A stretch of DNA of 46,678 nt from Acidobacteriota bacterium. GTDB taxonomy: Bacteria; Acidobacteriota; Terriglobia; Bryobacterales; Bryobacteraceae. The first letter of the stretch is position 1, and every line of letters starts with the position of its first letter. The position numbers and the translations under genes are program-made. The notes beneath the pieces are model-generated. The model did no database searches. It worked only from the letters and a program-made list of their open reading frames with translations, and was not told the DNA's origin. Where the stretch lies: NCBI GenBank assembly GCA_025354885.1, contig JANXLY010000403.1, positions 1-46,678 on the forward strand, in the 5' to 3' direction. Of the stretch, positions 8,208 through 15,450 are shown in pieces.

Positions 8208-8969
8208 ATGTCTGAAAATCGTTGGGACGCCCAAAGCTATGCCCACAACGCGCGCTTTGTATCTGACTTGGGGATGCCAGTTGTGGAGTGGCTCAACCCA
8301 CAGGAGGCCGAATCGATTTTGGACCTGGGATGCGGCGATGGCGCTCTCACTGCAAAACTGGCTGCGATGGGAGTCGATATCACGGGCATCGATCATTCGC
8401 AATCGATGGTCGATGCAGCCGGCAAACTGGGGCTAAGCGTTTTACGGGCAGACATGCATAACTTCGCATTGGAGCGGCACTTCGATGCCGTCTTCACTAA
8501 TGCCGTCCTGCACTGGACACGCGATATTGATGCCGTAGTAGCTTGCGTTGCTTTACATCTCAAATCTGATTCGCGCTTCGTGGGAGAGTTTGGTGGTTTC
8601 GGAAATGTGGCGGCAGTGGTGACAGCGATGCGGGCAGCGATCCAACTTGAAGGTGCAGAGGATGGTGGCTTTTCCTGGTATTACCCGAGTCCCAATGAGT
8701 TTCGTGCCGTCCTGGCACGGCATGGCTTCGAAGCGATTCGCGTGGAATTGATTCCGCGCCCCACGCATGCACCGACTGGAATGCTGGGTTGGCTGAATAC
8801 CTTTGGCGTGCCCTTTGTGGCTCATCTGGATGCAAAAACGCAACAGCGAATTATTGCCCGCGCGGTGGAATTGCTTTCAGGATCGTTGCGTGATCACGAA
8901 GGGAACTGGACTGTGGATTATGTCCGGTTGCGCTTCCACGCAGTCTTGGGAACTGGCGAACAGGCCTGA
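8208..8969 (+). CDS. Class I SAM-dependent methyltransferase (trans-aconitate methyltransferase-like)
   Basis: The 253-residue cytoplasmic protein has the SAM-binding motif I LDLGCGDGALT (about 38-48), acidic D62 after strand 2 (GIDHS), and a motif IV-like FTNAVLHWTRD. The N-terminal WDAQSYAHNARFV and the later GFGNVAAVVTAM and WYYPSPNEF resemble trans-aconitate 2-methyltransferase and related small-molecule methyltransferases. The true substrate cannot be read from sequence. Its last 52 bp overlap the end of the convergent small gene at 8918-9397. Confidence 0.9.
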   Translation: MSENRWDAQSYAHNARFVSDLGMPVVEWLNPQEAESILDLGCGDGALTAKLAAMGVDITGIDHSQSMVDAAGKLGLSVLRADMHNFALERHFDAVFTNAVLHWTRDIDAVVACVALHLKSDSRFVGEFGGFGNVAAVVTAMRAAIQLEGAEDGGFSWYYPSPNEFRAVLARHGFEAIRVELIPRPTHAPTGMLGWLNTFGVPFVAHLDAKTQQRIIARAVELLSGSLRDHEGNWTVDYVRLRFHAVLGTGEQA

Positions 8970-9397
8970 AACAATACGTCTACTTTTTGTTTGAGCATCC
9001 CTTCGAGGTCCGACAGGAACAATTTGTCATCTTCCGCCACCGCAGGGCGGCTACGGTCTACCTTGCGGAAGTTGTTTTCTGACAGATCACTGAAGCTTGT
9101 CGCTTCTGTTCCGTAAGATTCGTTGATCTTTGCAATGTTGTAGCGATAACGGTCTTTGAGCCAGCCGATGTAGAATTGCTTGCCTTCGCTGCTCGATGGC
9201 AAAGTCGCGATCGCTGCTGCGCCTGCTCTGTCACCCCATTCCAGTTCCACTCCGACTGCTTCGCGTTCGCGAACCAGGGTGCAACTGCGATCTACCTTTG
9301 CTCGCAACTTGATGGCAAAGTCGGCTTCGAGTAGCTGCGGTGCATCTCCTGGATTGAGAATCGTCAGTAGTACGAAAATGTCTGCTAAATCAATCAC
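8918..9397 (-). CDS. Small protein resembling part of a bacterial glycoside hydrolase; function unknown
   Basis: A 159-codon frame starts at GTG 9397, with AAGG three bases upstream, and ends inside the 3' end of the methyltransferase gene on the other strand. The segment FYIGWLKDRYRYNIAKINESYG, followed by TEATSFSDL, resembles the region in agarase- or GH42-like TIM-barrel enzymes where a domain of type YxxxLxxRYG.DIxxLNxxYGT.xxSF.DL occurs. I make this match from memory. The N-terminal part (about 1-75) has a mixed hydrophobic pattern without a convincing signal peptide. It is far too short for a complete hydrolase. It may be a stand-alone domain family, a degraded fragment, or less likely a spurious frame. 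Coding is supported by protein-like composition and by the absence of another gene at 8970-9397. Confidence 0.55.
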   Translation of the reverse strand: MIDLADIFVLLTILNPGDAPQLLEADFAIKLRAKVDRSCTLVREREAVGVELEWGDRAGAAAIATLPSSSEGKQFYIGWLKDRYRYNIAKINESYGTEATSFSDLSENNFRKVDRSRPAVAEDDKLFLSDLEGMLKQKVDVLFQACSPVPKTAWKRNRT

Positions 9398-9414
9398 TTG
9401 CCTTGAGTGCCCCC

Positions 9415-9443
9415 TTGTTTCGGATTCTTAATTTTAATAGAAT
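9415..9443 (+). promoter_or_regulatory. Candidate sigma-70 promoter of the DUF1549-to-ceramidase operon
   Basis: TTGTTT at 9415-9420 and TAGAAT at 9438-9443 are separated by 17 bases. This leaves a leader of about 25 bases before the ATG at 9474, which has a GGAG Shine-Dalgarno sequence. Confidence 0.4.
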
Positions 9444-9473
9444 GGCTAACAGTCGGATTCGACTTGGAGCATA

Positions 9474-11450
9474 ATGCGAACTCTCTTGGCCTTAACGATT
9501 TGCTTACAGCTCATTGCAGCCACGGTTGCCCCTCTTGGCAAATATACAGTAGTTGAGCGAAAGCATTGGGCTTTTCAGCCGCGTAGCAATCCTGCGGTAC
9601 CGCAGTTTGATGTGCTGGCACAAAAGGCCTGGGTCCGAAATCCGATCGACGCTTTTGTGCTGTCGCGGCTCAAAAAAGCAGAGTTGTCACCTTCCCTGGT
9701 TGCTTCGAGACGAGTGCTCGCCCGCAGAGTCTTCTTCGACTTGACCGGCCTGCCACCGACACCGGAACAAATCAAAGCCTTTGAATCGGACAAGCGCCCT
9801 GATGCCTGGCAGCGTCTTGTAAACGAGCTCCTTGATAGCCCGCGCTATGGAGAGCGCTGGGGACAGCACTGGCTCGACGTAGTGCGATTTGCAGAAACGG
9901 ACGGCTTCGAATACGATACGCATCGCACAGAGGCATACCGCTATCGCGACTATGTGATTCGTGCCTTTCAGAACGACAAACCCTATGACCGATTTCTGCA
10001 AGAGCAGTTGGCTGGAGACGAGATCGCACCGCAGGAGCAGGAGACCTTGATCGCGTCCGGCTTTAACCGGCTCGGGCCACTCCGCAAGAACGCCGGCAAT
10101 CAGGAAGTTGCTTCTTCACGCAACGAAGTACTCACAGAGATGACCAATGCCGCAGGAGCGGCTTTTCTCGGAGTAACGCTTGGCTGTGCGCGCTGCCATG
10201 ATCATAAATTCGATCCCATCCGTCAGAGCGATTACTATCGCATGCAAGCCTACTTTGCCGGTACGCTTGAGAACGACTTTCCGTTAACGAGTCGCGAAGA
10301 CCGTACAGCATGGGAGGCAATCGTGAAACCCATCGATGCGGAGATCAAGAAGTTGCAGGGTTCCTTAGGCAAACTGGGCCAAAGCGAGAAGGACGCGACG
10401 GATCTAAAAATTAAAGAGCTTGAGGCGAGCAAACCCGCCCCGCCGCCCACTCTCTACAGCGTAAAGAATGACATGACCAAGGCGTCGCCGATTCACCTGC
10501 TTGCTCGCGGTGATTATGCCGCCAAGGGCGATTCGGTTGGCATGCGCCCGCTCGGCGTTCTGCTACCCGAAGGCTTGCCTGAAATGAACGATCAGCAGCA
10601 ACCCCGCACCACGCTTGCCAAATGGATTACGTCCAAAGACAACGCCCTGACAGCACGCGTGATGGTGAACCGCATCTGGCAGTATCACTTTGGACAAGGC
10701 ATTGTTGTAACACCCAATGACTTTGGACGCATGGGTGGCAAGCCGTCGCATCCGGAACTTCTGGACTACCTGGCAAATGAATTCGTTGCCAGCGGCTTCA
10801 GCGTCAAGCACATGCACCGGCTCATACTGAGTTCGAATACCTGGATGCAGACCAGTGATTCCATCAATGCAAAGGCAACGGAGCAAGACCCCGAGAATAA
10901 GTTGCTTTGGAAATACAGCCGCCGCCGGCTATCAGCAGAAGAGATGCGAGATGCGATGCTGGCAGTTTCTGGCAACCTCAACCTGAAGCAGGGCGGACCA
11001 TCGGTCATCGTGCCGATCGAGACGGAACTGCTAGCTGCGCTTTACAACCCCACACAGTGGAAGGTGAGCCCCGATGCAGCGGATCATAAACGTCGAAGCA
11101 TCTACCTGCTCGTCAAAAGAAATATGCATTTGCCGATGATGGAAGTGTTTGATGCTCCCGACGCTTTGGTCAGTTGTCCTCGGCGCGAATCGTCCACACA
11201 TGCCCCGCAAGCGTTGGAACTGCTCAACGGCAGCTTCAGCAATGAACAGGCCGAAGCGTTTGCGGCAAGACTTGCCAAAGTAGCCGGGACCAATCGCGAA
11301 AAGCTTGTGGACCAAGGCTATCTGCTGGCGACAGGACGTCTGCCTAACGCCAAAGAACGACTGGTAGCTCTCGAATTTGCCCGCAGTGCCAAGCCGCATG
11401 AATTCGCTTTGGCGCTATTGAATTTGAATGCATTTATCTACGTGAACTAA
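9474..11450 (+). CDS. Exported DUF1549/DUF1553 (PSCyt2/PSD1) domain protein
   Basis: This 658-residue protein has a Sec leader (MRTLLALTICLQLIAAT). It carries the DUF1549 domain (about 50-260, with FDLTGLPPTP, YGERWGQHWLDVVRFAETDG and DKPYDRFLQEQLAGD) and the DUF1553 domain (about 370-610, with RVMVNRIWQYHFGQGIV and PSHPELLDYLANEF). A c-type haem motif, C238-A-R-C241-H242, lies in LGCARCHDHKFDP, which is conserved in this family. Unlike many planctomycete relatives, it has no N-terminal PSCyt1 cytochrome domain. These proteins are exported and paired with DUF1501 proteins, but their biochemistry is not established. A GGAG Shine-Dalgarno precedes the start by about six bases. The downstream DUF1501 gene follows after 8 bases. 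Confidence 0.93.
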   Translation: MRTLLALTICLQLIAATVAPLGKYTVVERKHWAFQPRSNPAVPQFDVLAQKAWVRNPIDAFVLSRLKKAELSPSLVASRRVLARRVFFDLTGLPPTPEQIKAFESDKRPDAWQRLVNELLDSPRYGERWGQHWLDVVRFAETDGFEYDTHRTEAYRYRDYVIRAFQNDKPYDRFLQEQLAGDEIAPQEQETLIASGFNRLGPLRKNAGNQEVASSRNEVLTEMTNAAGAAFLGVTLGCARCHDHKFDPIRQSDYYRMQAYFAGTLENDFPLTSREDRTAWEAIVKPIDAEIKKLQGSLGKLGQSEKDATDLKIKELEASKPAPPPTLYSVKNDMTKASPIHLLARGDYAAKGDSVGMRPLGVLLPEGLPEMNDQQQPRTTLAKWITSKDNALTARVMVNRIWQYHFGQGIVVTPNDFGRMGGKPSHPELLDYLANEFVASGFSVKHMHRLILSSNTWMQTSDSINAKATEQDPENKLLWKYSRRRLSAEEMRDAMLAVSGNLNLKQGGPSVIVPIETELLAALYNPTQWKVSPDAADHKRRSIYLLVKRNMHLPMMEVFDAPDALVSCPRRESSTHAPQALELLNGSFSNEQAEAFAARLAKVAGTNREKLVDQGYLLATGRLPNAKERLVALEFARSAKPHEFALALLNLNAFIYVN

Positions 11451-11458
11451 GGAGCGAC

Positions 11459-12865
11459 ATGAGCGAACATATCCGCTACACACGCGATCGGCGCGAATTT
11501 CTCACCGATGCATTTTGTGGTTTTGGCGCCCTCGCATACGGAGCGATGGAAGCACAGGCTACCTCAACAAATCCGCTTGCCGCAAAGCTGCCGCACCATG
11601 CCGCAAAGGCCAAGAGCGTAATCTATCTTTTCATGGCTGGCGGGCCAAGCCACATGGAAACCTTCGACCCCAAGCCGCTGCTCAACCAGTTGAGCGGGCA
11701 GAAACGCCCTGCAGAATTTGGCGAAGTAAAGTATCAGTTTGTGACTTCAGAGGCAAAATTGCTGGGCACAAAACGAAGCTTTAAGAGGTATGGCAAGAGC
11801 GGTATTGAAGTCTCTGATCTGCTCCCCCACACGGCTCAGTGCGTAGACGACATGGCGGTCATCCGCTCCTGTCATGGCGACATGGTGGTGCATTCAGCGG
11901 CACAGTATCAGATGATGACGGGGCGTATTATTCCGGGATTTCCATCGATGGGTTCGTGGACGGTTTACGGGCTTGGTGCCGAAGCCGACAACCTCCCGGC
12001 TTACTGCGTACTGCCTGACCCGCACGGGGCCCTCGAAGCGGGACAGCCCATGTATCTCAATGGCTTCCTGCCTTCTGTATACCAGCCCACTACCATGCGT
12101 CCCGGCAATAAGCCCGTGCTCAATTTGGGTTTGCCAAGTGGCATCCAGATCGAAGAACGCACCAAGACGATCAAGTACCTCAAAGCCATGAACCGCGCTG
12201 CTTTTGACGGCGATGACAATGAACTCGAAGCTCGCATCTCCACTTATGATCTGGCCTTTAAGATGCAAATGGAAGCTCCTGAAATCTTCGACATCAGCAA
12301 AGAAGACGATGCGACCAAAGAGATGTACGGCGTTGGGAAGGAACCAACAGATGACTATGGGCGGCGCTGCCTTTTGGCTCGCCGACTGGTAGAAAAAGGT
12401 GTCCGTTTTGTTTGCGTCACCTCCGGCGGCGGCCCCGGCAATCTACAGTGGGATGCGCATGACGACATTGAAGAAAATCACCTTCGTATGGCCAGGCAGA
12501 CCGATCAGCCTGTTGCTGCACTTCTCAAAGATCTCAAGCGCCGTGGACTGCTCGACCAGACCCTCGTGATCTGGGGCGGTGAATTCGGACGCAGCCCAGA
12601 GTCGCAGGGCAGCAAGGGTCGTGATCATCACAACCTTGGATTCTCGATGTGGATGGCAGGTGGCGGCATCAAGGGTGGCACCATCGTCGGCGCAACTGAT
12701 GCCATTGGGTTAAAAGCAATTGAGAAGCCTTATCACTTCCGCGATATTCACACGACAGTGCTGAATCAACTGGGCCTCAATCAACATGCTTTGAGCTATA
12801 TGCACCTGGGCCGAAAAGAAAGATTAACCGAGATTGAAGGAATGGTGATAAAAGAGATCGTCTGA
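11459..12865 (+). CDS. DUF1501 domain protein with an RR-type leader
   Basis: The 468-residue protein starts nine bases after the DUF1549/1553 stop, with AAGGAG five bases before the ATG. The N-terminus TRDRREFLTDAFCGFGALAYG has the twin-arginine pattern RREFL, so Tat export is plausible. The rest matches DUF1501, a relative of the alkaline-phosphatase/sulfatase fold: IYLFMAGGPSHMETFDPKP near the N-terminus, RSCHGDMVVHSAAQ in the middle, and VIWGGEFGRSPESQGSKGRDHH near the C-terminus with likely metal-binding His and Asp. DUF1501 and DUF1549/1553 genes are commonly paired in Planctomycetes and Acidobacteria. Reaction and substrate are unknown. Confidence 0.92.
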   Translation: MSEHIRYTRDRREFLTDAFCGFGALAYGAMEAQATSTNPLAAKLPHHAAKAKSVIYLFMAGGPSHMETFDPKPLLNQLSGQKRPAEFGEVKYQFVTSEAKLLGTKRSFKRYGKSGIEVSDLLPHTAQCVDDMAVIRSCHGDMVVHSAAQYQMMTGRIIPGFPSMGSWTVYGLGAEADNLPAYCVLPDPHGALEAGQPMYLNGFLPSVYQPTTMRPGNKPVLNLGLPSGIQIEERTKTIKYLKAMNRAAFDGDDNELEARISTYDLAFKMQMEAPEIFDISKEDDATKEMYGVGKEPTDDYGRRCLLARRLVEKGVRFVCVTSGGGPGNLQWDAHDDIEENHLRMARQTDQPVAALLKDLKRRGLLDQTLVIWGGEFGRSPESQGSKGRDHHNLGFSMWMAGGGIKGGTIVGATDAIGLKAIEKPYHFRDIHTTVLNQLGLNQHALSYMHLGRKERLTEIEGMVIKEIV

Positions 12866-12869
12866 TCTC

Positions 12870-14060
12870 ATGATTACTAATCTCACCCTCACCCCCTCCC
12901 AGCGGAGTCTTTTATTCAATGGCAGTTGTATGGCCCTGATCGCGACGGCTCTTTGCTTTGCTATCCGCGGCGACATCTTTGACGCGCAGGCCGCAGAGTT
13001 CGCCCTCTCGAAAGAACAGATCGGCTGGACTGCTTCCACTGCATTCTGGGGCTTTACCCTGGCAATGATTTTCGGTGGACCCCTTTGTGATCGCATCGGA
13101 ATGAAGCCACTCCTGATTGGTGCCTTTGTGATGCACATGGCGGGTGTAGTTGGCACTATCGCCTCACAAGGCTTCTGGAGCCTGTATGCTGCAACGCTTG
13201 CCATAGGCGTCGCCAACGGATTGGTAGAAGCGGCAATCAACCCGTTGGCCGCAACATTGTTTCCCGATCGTAAAGTGCAGAAGCTAAACCTGCTGCACTT
13301 ATGGTTTCCCGGTGGAATCGTGATCGGCGGCCTGATCGCCTGGATGATGACTGGTATGGATCTGGGCTGGCGCGTGAAGACGGCAACGATTCTTGTTCCG
13401 ACACTGCTCTACGCCTGGATGATGTTCCGGCTTCCCTTCCCCAAAACAGAAGCCATCGCTCAGGGCCTCTCGCTCAGGAATATTTACGCAGAAGCACTGC
13501 GTCCCATGTTCCTGCTGCTGCTTTGCTGTATGGTACTCACGGCCTCATCCGAACTGGCTCCCAATCAGTGGATCCCGTCAATACTTTCGAAGGCCACCGG
13601 CTTGCCCGGCATAGCGCTGCTGGTGTGGATCAGCGGAATCATGGCCATTGGCCGAGCCTCAAGCGAATGGGTTTTCAGCAAGGTTTCGTCCATCCCTCTG
13701 ATGATGATAAGCACGATGCTTGCCGCAATTGGTTTGTACACGCTGAGCATGGTGAGTGGGTCAGCCTCTACACTCGCTGCTTCAGCCGTCTTCGCTGCAG
13801 GCGTTACGTTTCTCTGGCCGACGATGCTGGGCATTACGGCAGAACGCTTTCCGCTCGGCGGGGGATTTCTGCTCGCCATCATGGGTGGAGTAGGAATGTT
13901 GAGTAACAGCTTCGCGGTACCGCTGATTGGCCGCGTCTACGATCAATCCGGGCCATCAGCAGCCTTGCGCACCGTCACGATTTTGCCCATCACCGTTTGC
14001 ATCATCTTTGGAGTGATCGCCATGGTAGAAAGAAAACAGAAAGCACCAAGCCATGCTTAG
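12870..14060 (+). CDS. MFS transporter, sugar-permease-like
   Basis: The 396-residue integral membrane protein has about 12 hydrophobic segments. The MFS loop 2-3 motif is seen in GGPLCDRIGMKPLL at about residues 70-82. The overall pattern (FWGFTLAMIFGGPLCDRIG, GVANGLVEAAINPLAATLF, LHLWFPGGIVIGGL) resembles the fucose/glucose permease branch of the superfamily. Its place between DUF1501 and a sulfatase suggests uptake of a sugar or other product released outside the cytoplasm, but the substrate is inferred only from context. It starts 4 bases after the DUF1501 stop and overlaps the sulfatase start by 8 bases, so co-translation is likely. Confidence 0.9.
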   Translation: MITNLTLTPSQRSLLFNGSCMALIATALCFAIRGDIFDAQAAEFALSKEQIGWTASTAFWGFTLAMIFGGPLCDRIGMKPLLIGAFVMHMAGVVGTIASQGFWSLYAATLAIGVANGLVEAAINPLAATLFPDRKVQKLNLLHLWFPGGIVIGGLIAWMMTGMDLGWRVKTATILVPTLLYAWMMFRLPFPKTEAIAQGLSLRNIYAEALRPMFLLLLCCMVLTASSELAPNQWIPSILSKATGLPGIALLVWISGIMAIGRASSEWVFSKVSSIPLMMISTMLAAIGLYTLSMVSGSASTLAASAVFAAGVTFLWPTMLGITAERFPLGGGFLLAIMGGVGMLSNSFAVPLIGRVYDQSGPSAALRTVTILPITVCIIFGVIAMVERKQKAPSHA

Positions 14061-15450
14061 AAGACATTTCCTTGCGACGGCCGCGGCTCCGTTGTTTGCG
14101 CAGCAGCGTGCAAAGCCGAACGTGCTGCTGATTGTTGCCGACGACCTTAACACCGCACTCGGATGCTACGGGCATCCAATCGTCAAGACTCCCAACATCG
14201 ACGCACTGGCGCGTCAGGGAGTCCGCTTTGAAAGAGCCTATTGCCAGGTTCCACTTTGTTGTCCCAGTCGAGCCAGCTTTCTCACTGGCATGAGGCCGGA
14301 TACAACAGGCATCTGGGGGAATGACGAGGATATCCGCGAGCGCCATCCGAATGTCGTTACGCTGCCTCAGCTCTTCAAGAACAACGGCTGGTTCAGCGCC
14401 CGCGAAGGCAAGATGTTCCACATGAATGTCCCCATGGGCGTGGGTACTCCCATCTATCAGGACCCGCCCAGTTGGAACCACAACGGAAGTCCGCAGGGCC
14501 TTGAAGACAAGAGTCCGGGTGAGCTGCATCACCTCACACCCAAGACGCCTCGCGGCTCCGCGATCGACTGGATGAGTGTCGCCGAGTCCAAAGGCCAAGC
14601 CGACGAAGATGCCGCCTCGCGGGCAATCTCTCTGCTCGAAGCGCACCGCAAAGATCCGTTTTTCCTGGGACTCGGCTTCGTTCGTCCACACGTACCACTG
14701 GTTGCTCCGGCGAAGTTCTTCGACATGTATCCGCTCGCTGCCTGCAACCCGGTTAAGAATCCACCAGGCGACGAAGAAGATATCTCTCCGATGTTTCGCA
14801 GCATCAGACCCGATCTCTGGAACAACATGGACATGGATGAAGCCAAGCAGCGGGAAGCGTTGCGCGGCTATTACGCGAGCACATCCTTCATGGACGACCA
14901 ATTGGGCCGCGTCGTATCTGCACTCGATGCCATGAAAATGCGCGACAACACGATCATTGTCTTCACCAGTGACCACGGCTGGCATCTGGGAGAACACTTC
15001 CGCTGGCAGAAACGCAGCCTGCTCGAAGAATCGGCTCGTGTCCCGTTGATTGTTTGCGACCCGCGGAGAAATCGTGGAGCAAAGACATCCAGTGCGCTGG
15101 TCGAACTGGTAGACCTGTATCCTACGCTTGCGGAATTGGCTGGCCTTTCTGCACCCTCAAGCACAGAAGGTCAAAGCTTCGTTCCATTGCTGAAGTCCTC
15201 TGGTCGCCGCTGGAAGCGTGCGGCCTTCACGCAGTACCAGACTCCGGAAACCAAAGGCACCGGCGTGCGCACGCCGAACTTTCACTACATGGAATGGAAG
15301 TCGCCCGCAGGCAAGATCGAGGAAGAGCTTTACGACTCGCGCAAGGATCCTCGTGAGTTTCGAAATGTTTTTGCGGATCCTGCTTATTCTAAGCAACGGG
15401 AGCAGGCCAAAGTCCTGATGGCGCAAGGATGGAAAGGAGCAAGAGCTTGA
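14053..15450 (+). CDS. Exported sulfatase, iduronate-2-sulfatase-like
   Basis: The 465-residue protein has a short leader (MLRRHFLATAAAPLFAQQ). It shows the full sulfatase core: metal-binding D30/D31 in IVADDLN, and the C-x-P-S-R signature at C69-C70-P-S-R73 in LCCPSRASFLTGMRP, where C69 should be converted to formylglycine. MDDQLGRVVSALD and FTSDHGWHLGEH supply later metal and substrate residues. The layout resembles iduronate-2-sulfatase-type S1 enzymes that remove sulfate from carbohydrates. No formylglycine-generating enzyme or anaerobic maturase is encoded in the window, so maturation must come from elsewhere. The gene overlaps the MFS gene by 8 bp and its stop overlaps the next start (TTGA). 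Confidence 0.94.
   Translation: MLRRHFLATAAAPLFAQQRAKPNVLLIVADDLNTALGCYGHPIVKTPNIDALARQGVRFERAYCQVPLCCPSRASFLTGMRPDTTGIWGNDEDIRERHPNVVTLPQLFKNNGWFSAREGKMFHMNVPMGVGTPIYQDPPSWNHNGSPQGLEDKSPGELHHLTPKTPRGSAIDWMSVAESKGQADEDAASRAISLLEAHRKDPFFLGLGFVRPHVPLVAPAKFFDMYPLAACNPVKNPPGDEEDISPMFRSIRPDLWNNMDMDEAKQREALRGYYASTSFMDDQLGRVVSALDAMKMRDNTIIVFTSDHGWHLGEHFRWQKRSLLEESARVPLIVCDPRRNRGAKTSSALVELVDLYPTLAELAGLSAPSSTEGQSFVPLLKSSGRRWKRAAFTQYQTPETKGTGVRTPNFHYMEWKSPAGKIEEELYDSRKDPREFRNVFADPAYSKQREQAKVLMAQGWKGARA

Noticed and set aside
14002-14997. A 331-codon minus-strand frame across the MFS-sulfatase junction
   Set aside because: Both overlapping plus-strand genes are certain from conserved motifs; this frame has no recognisable domain.
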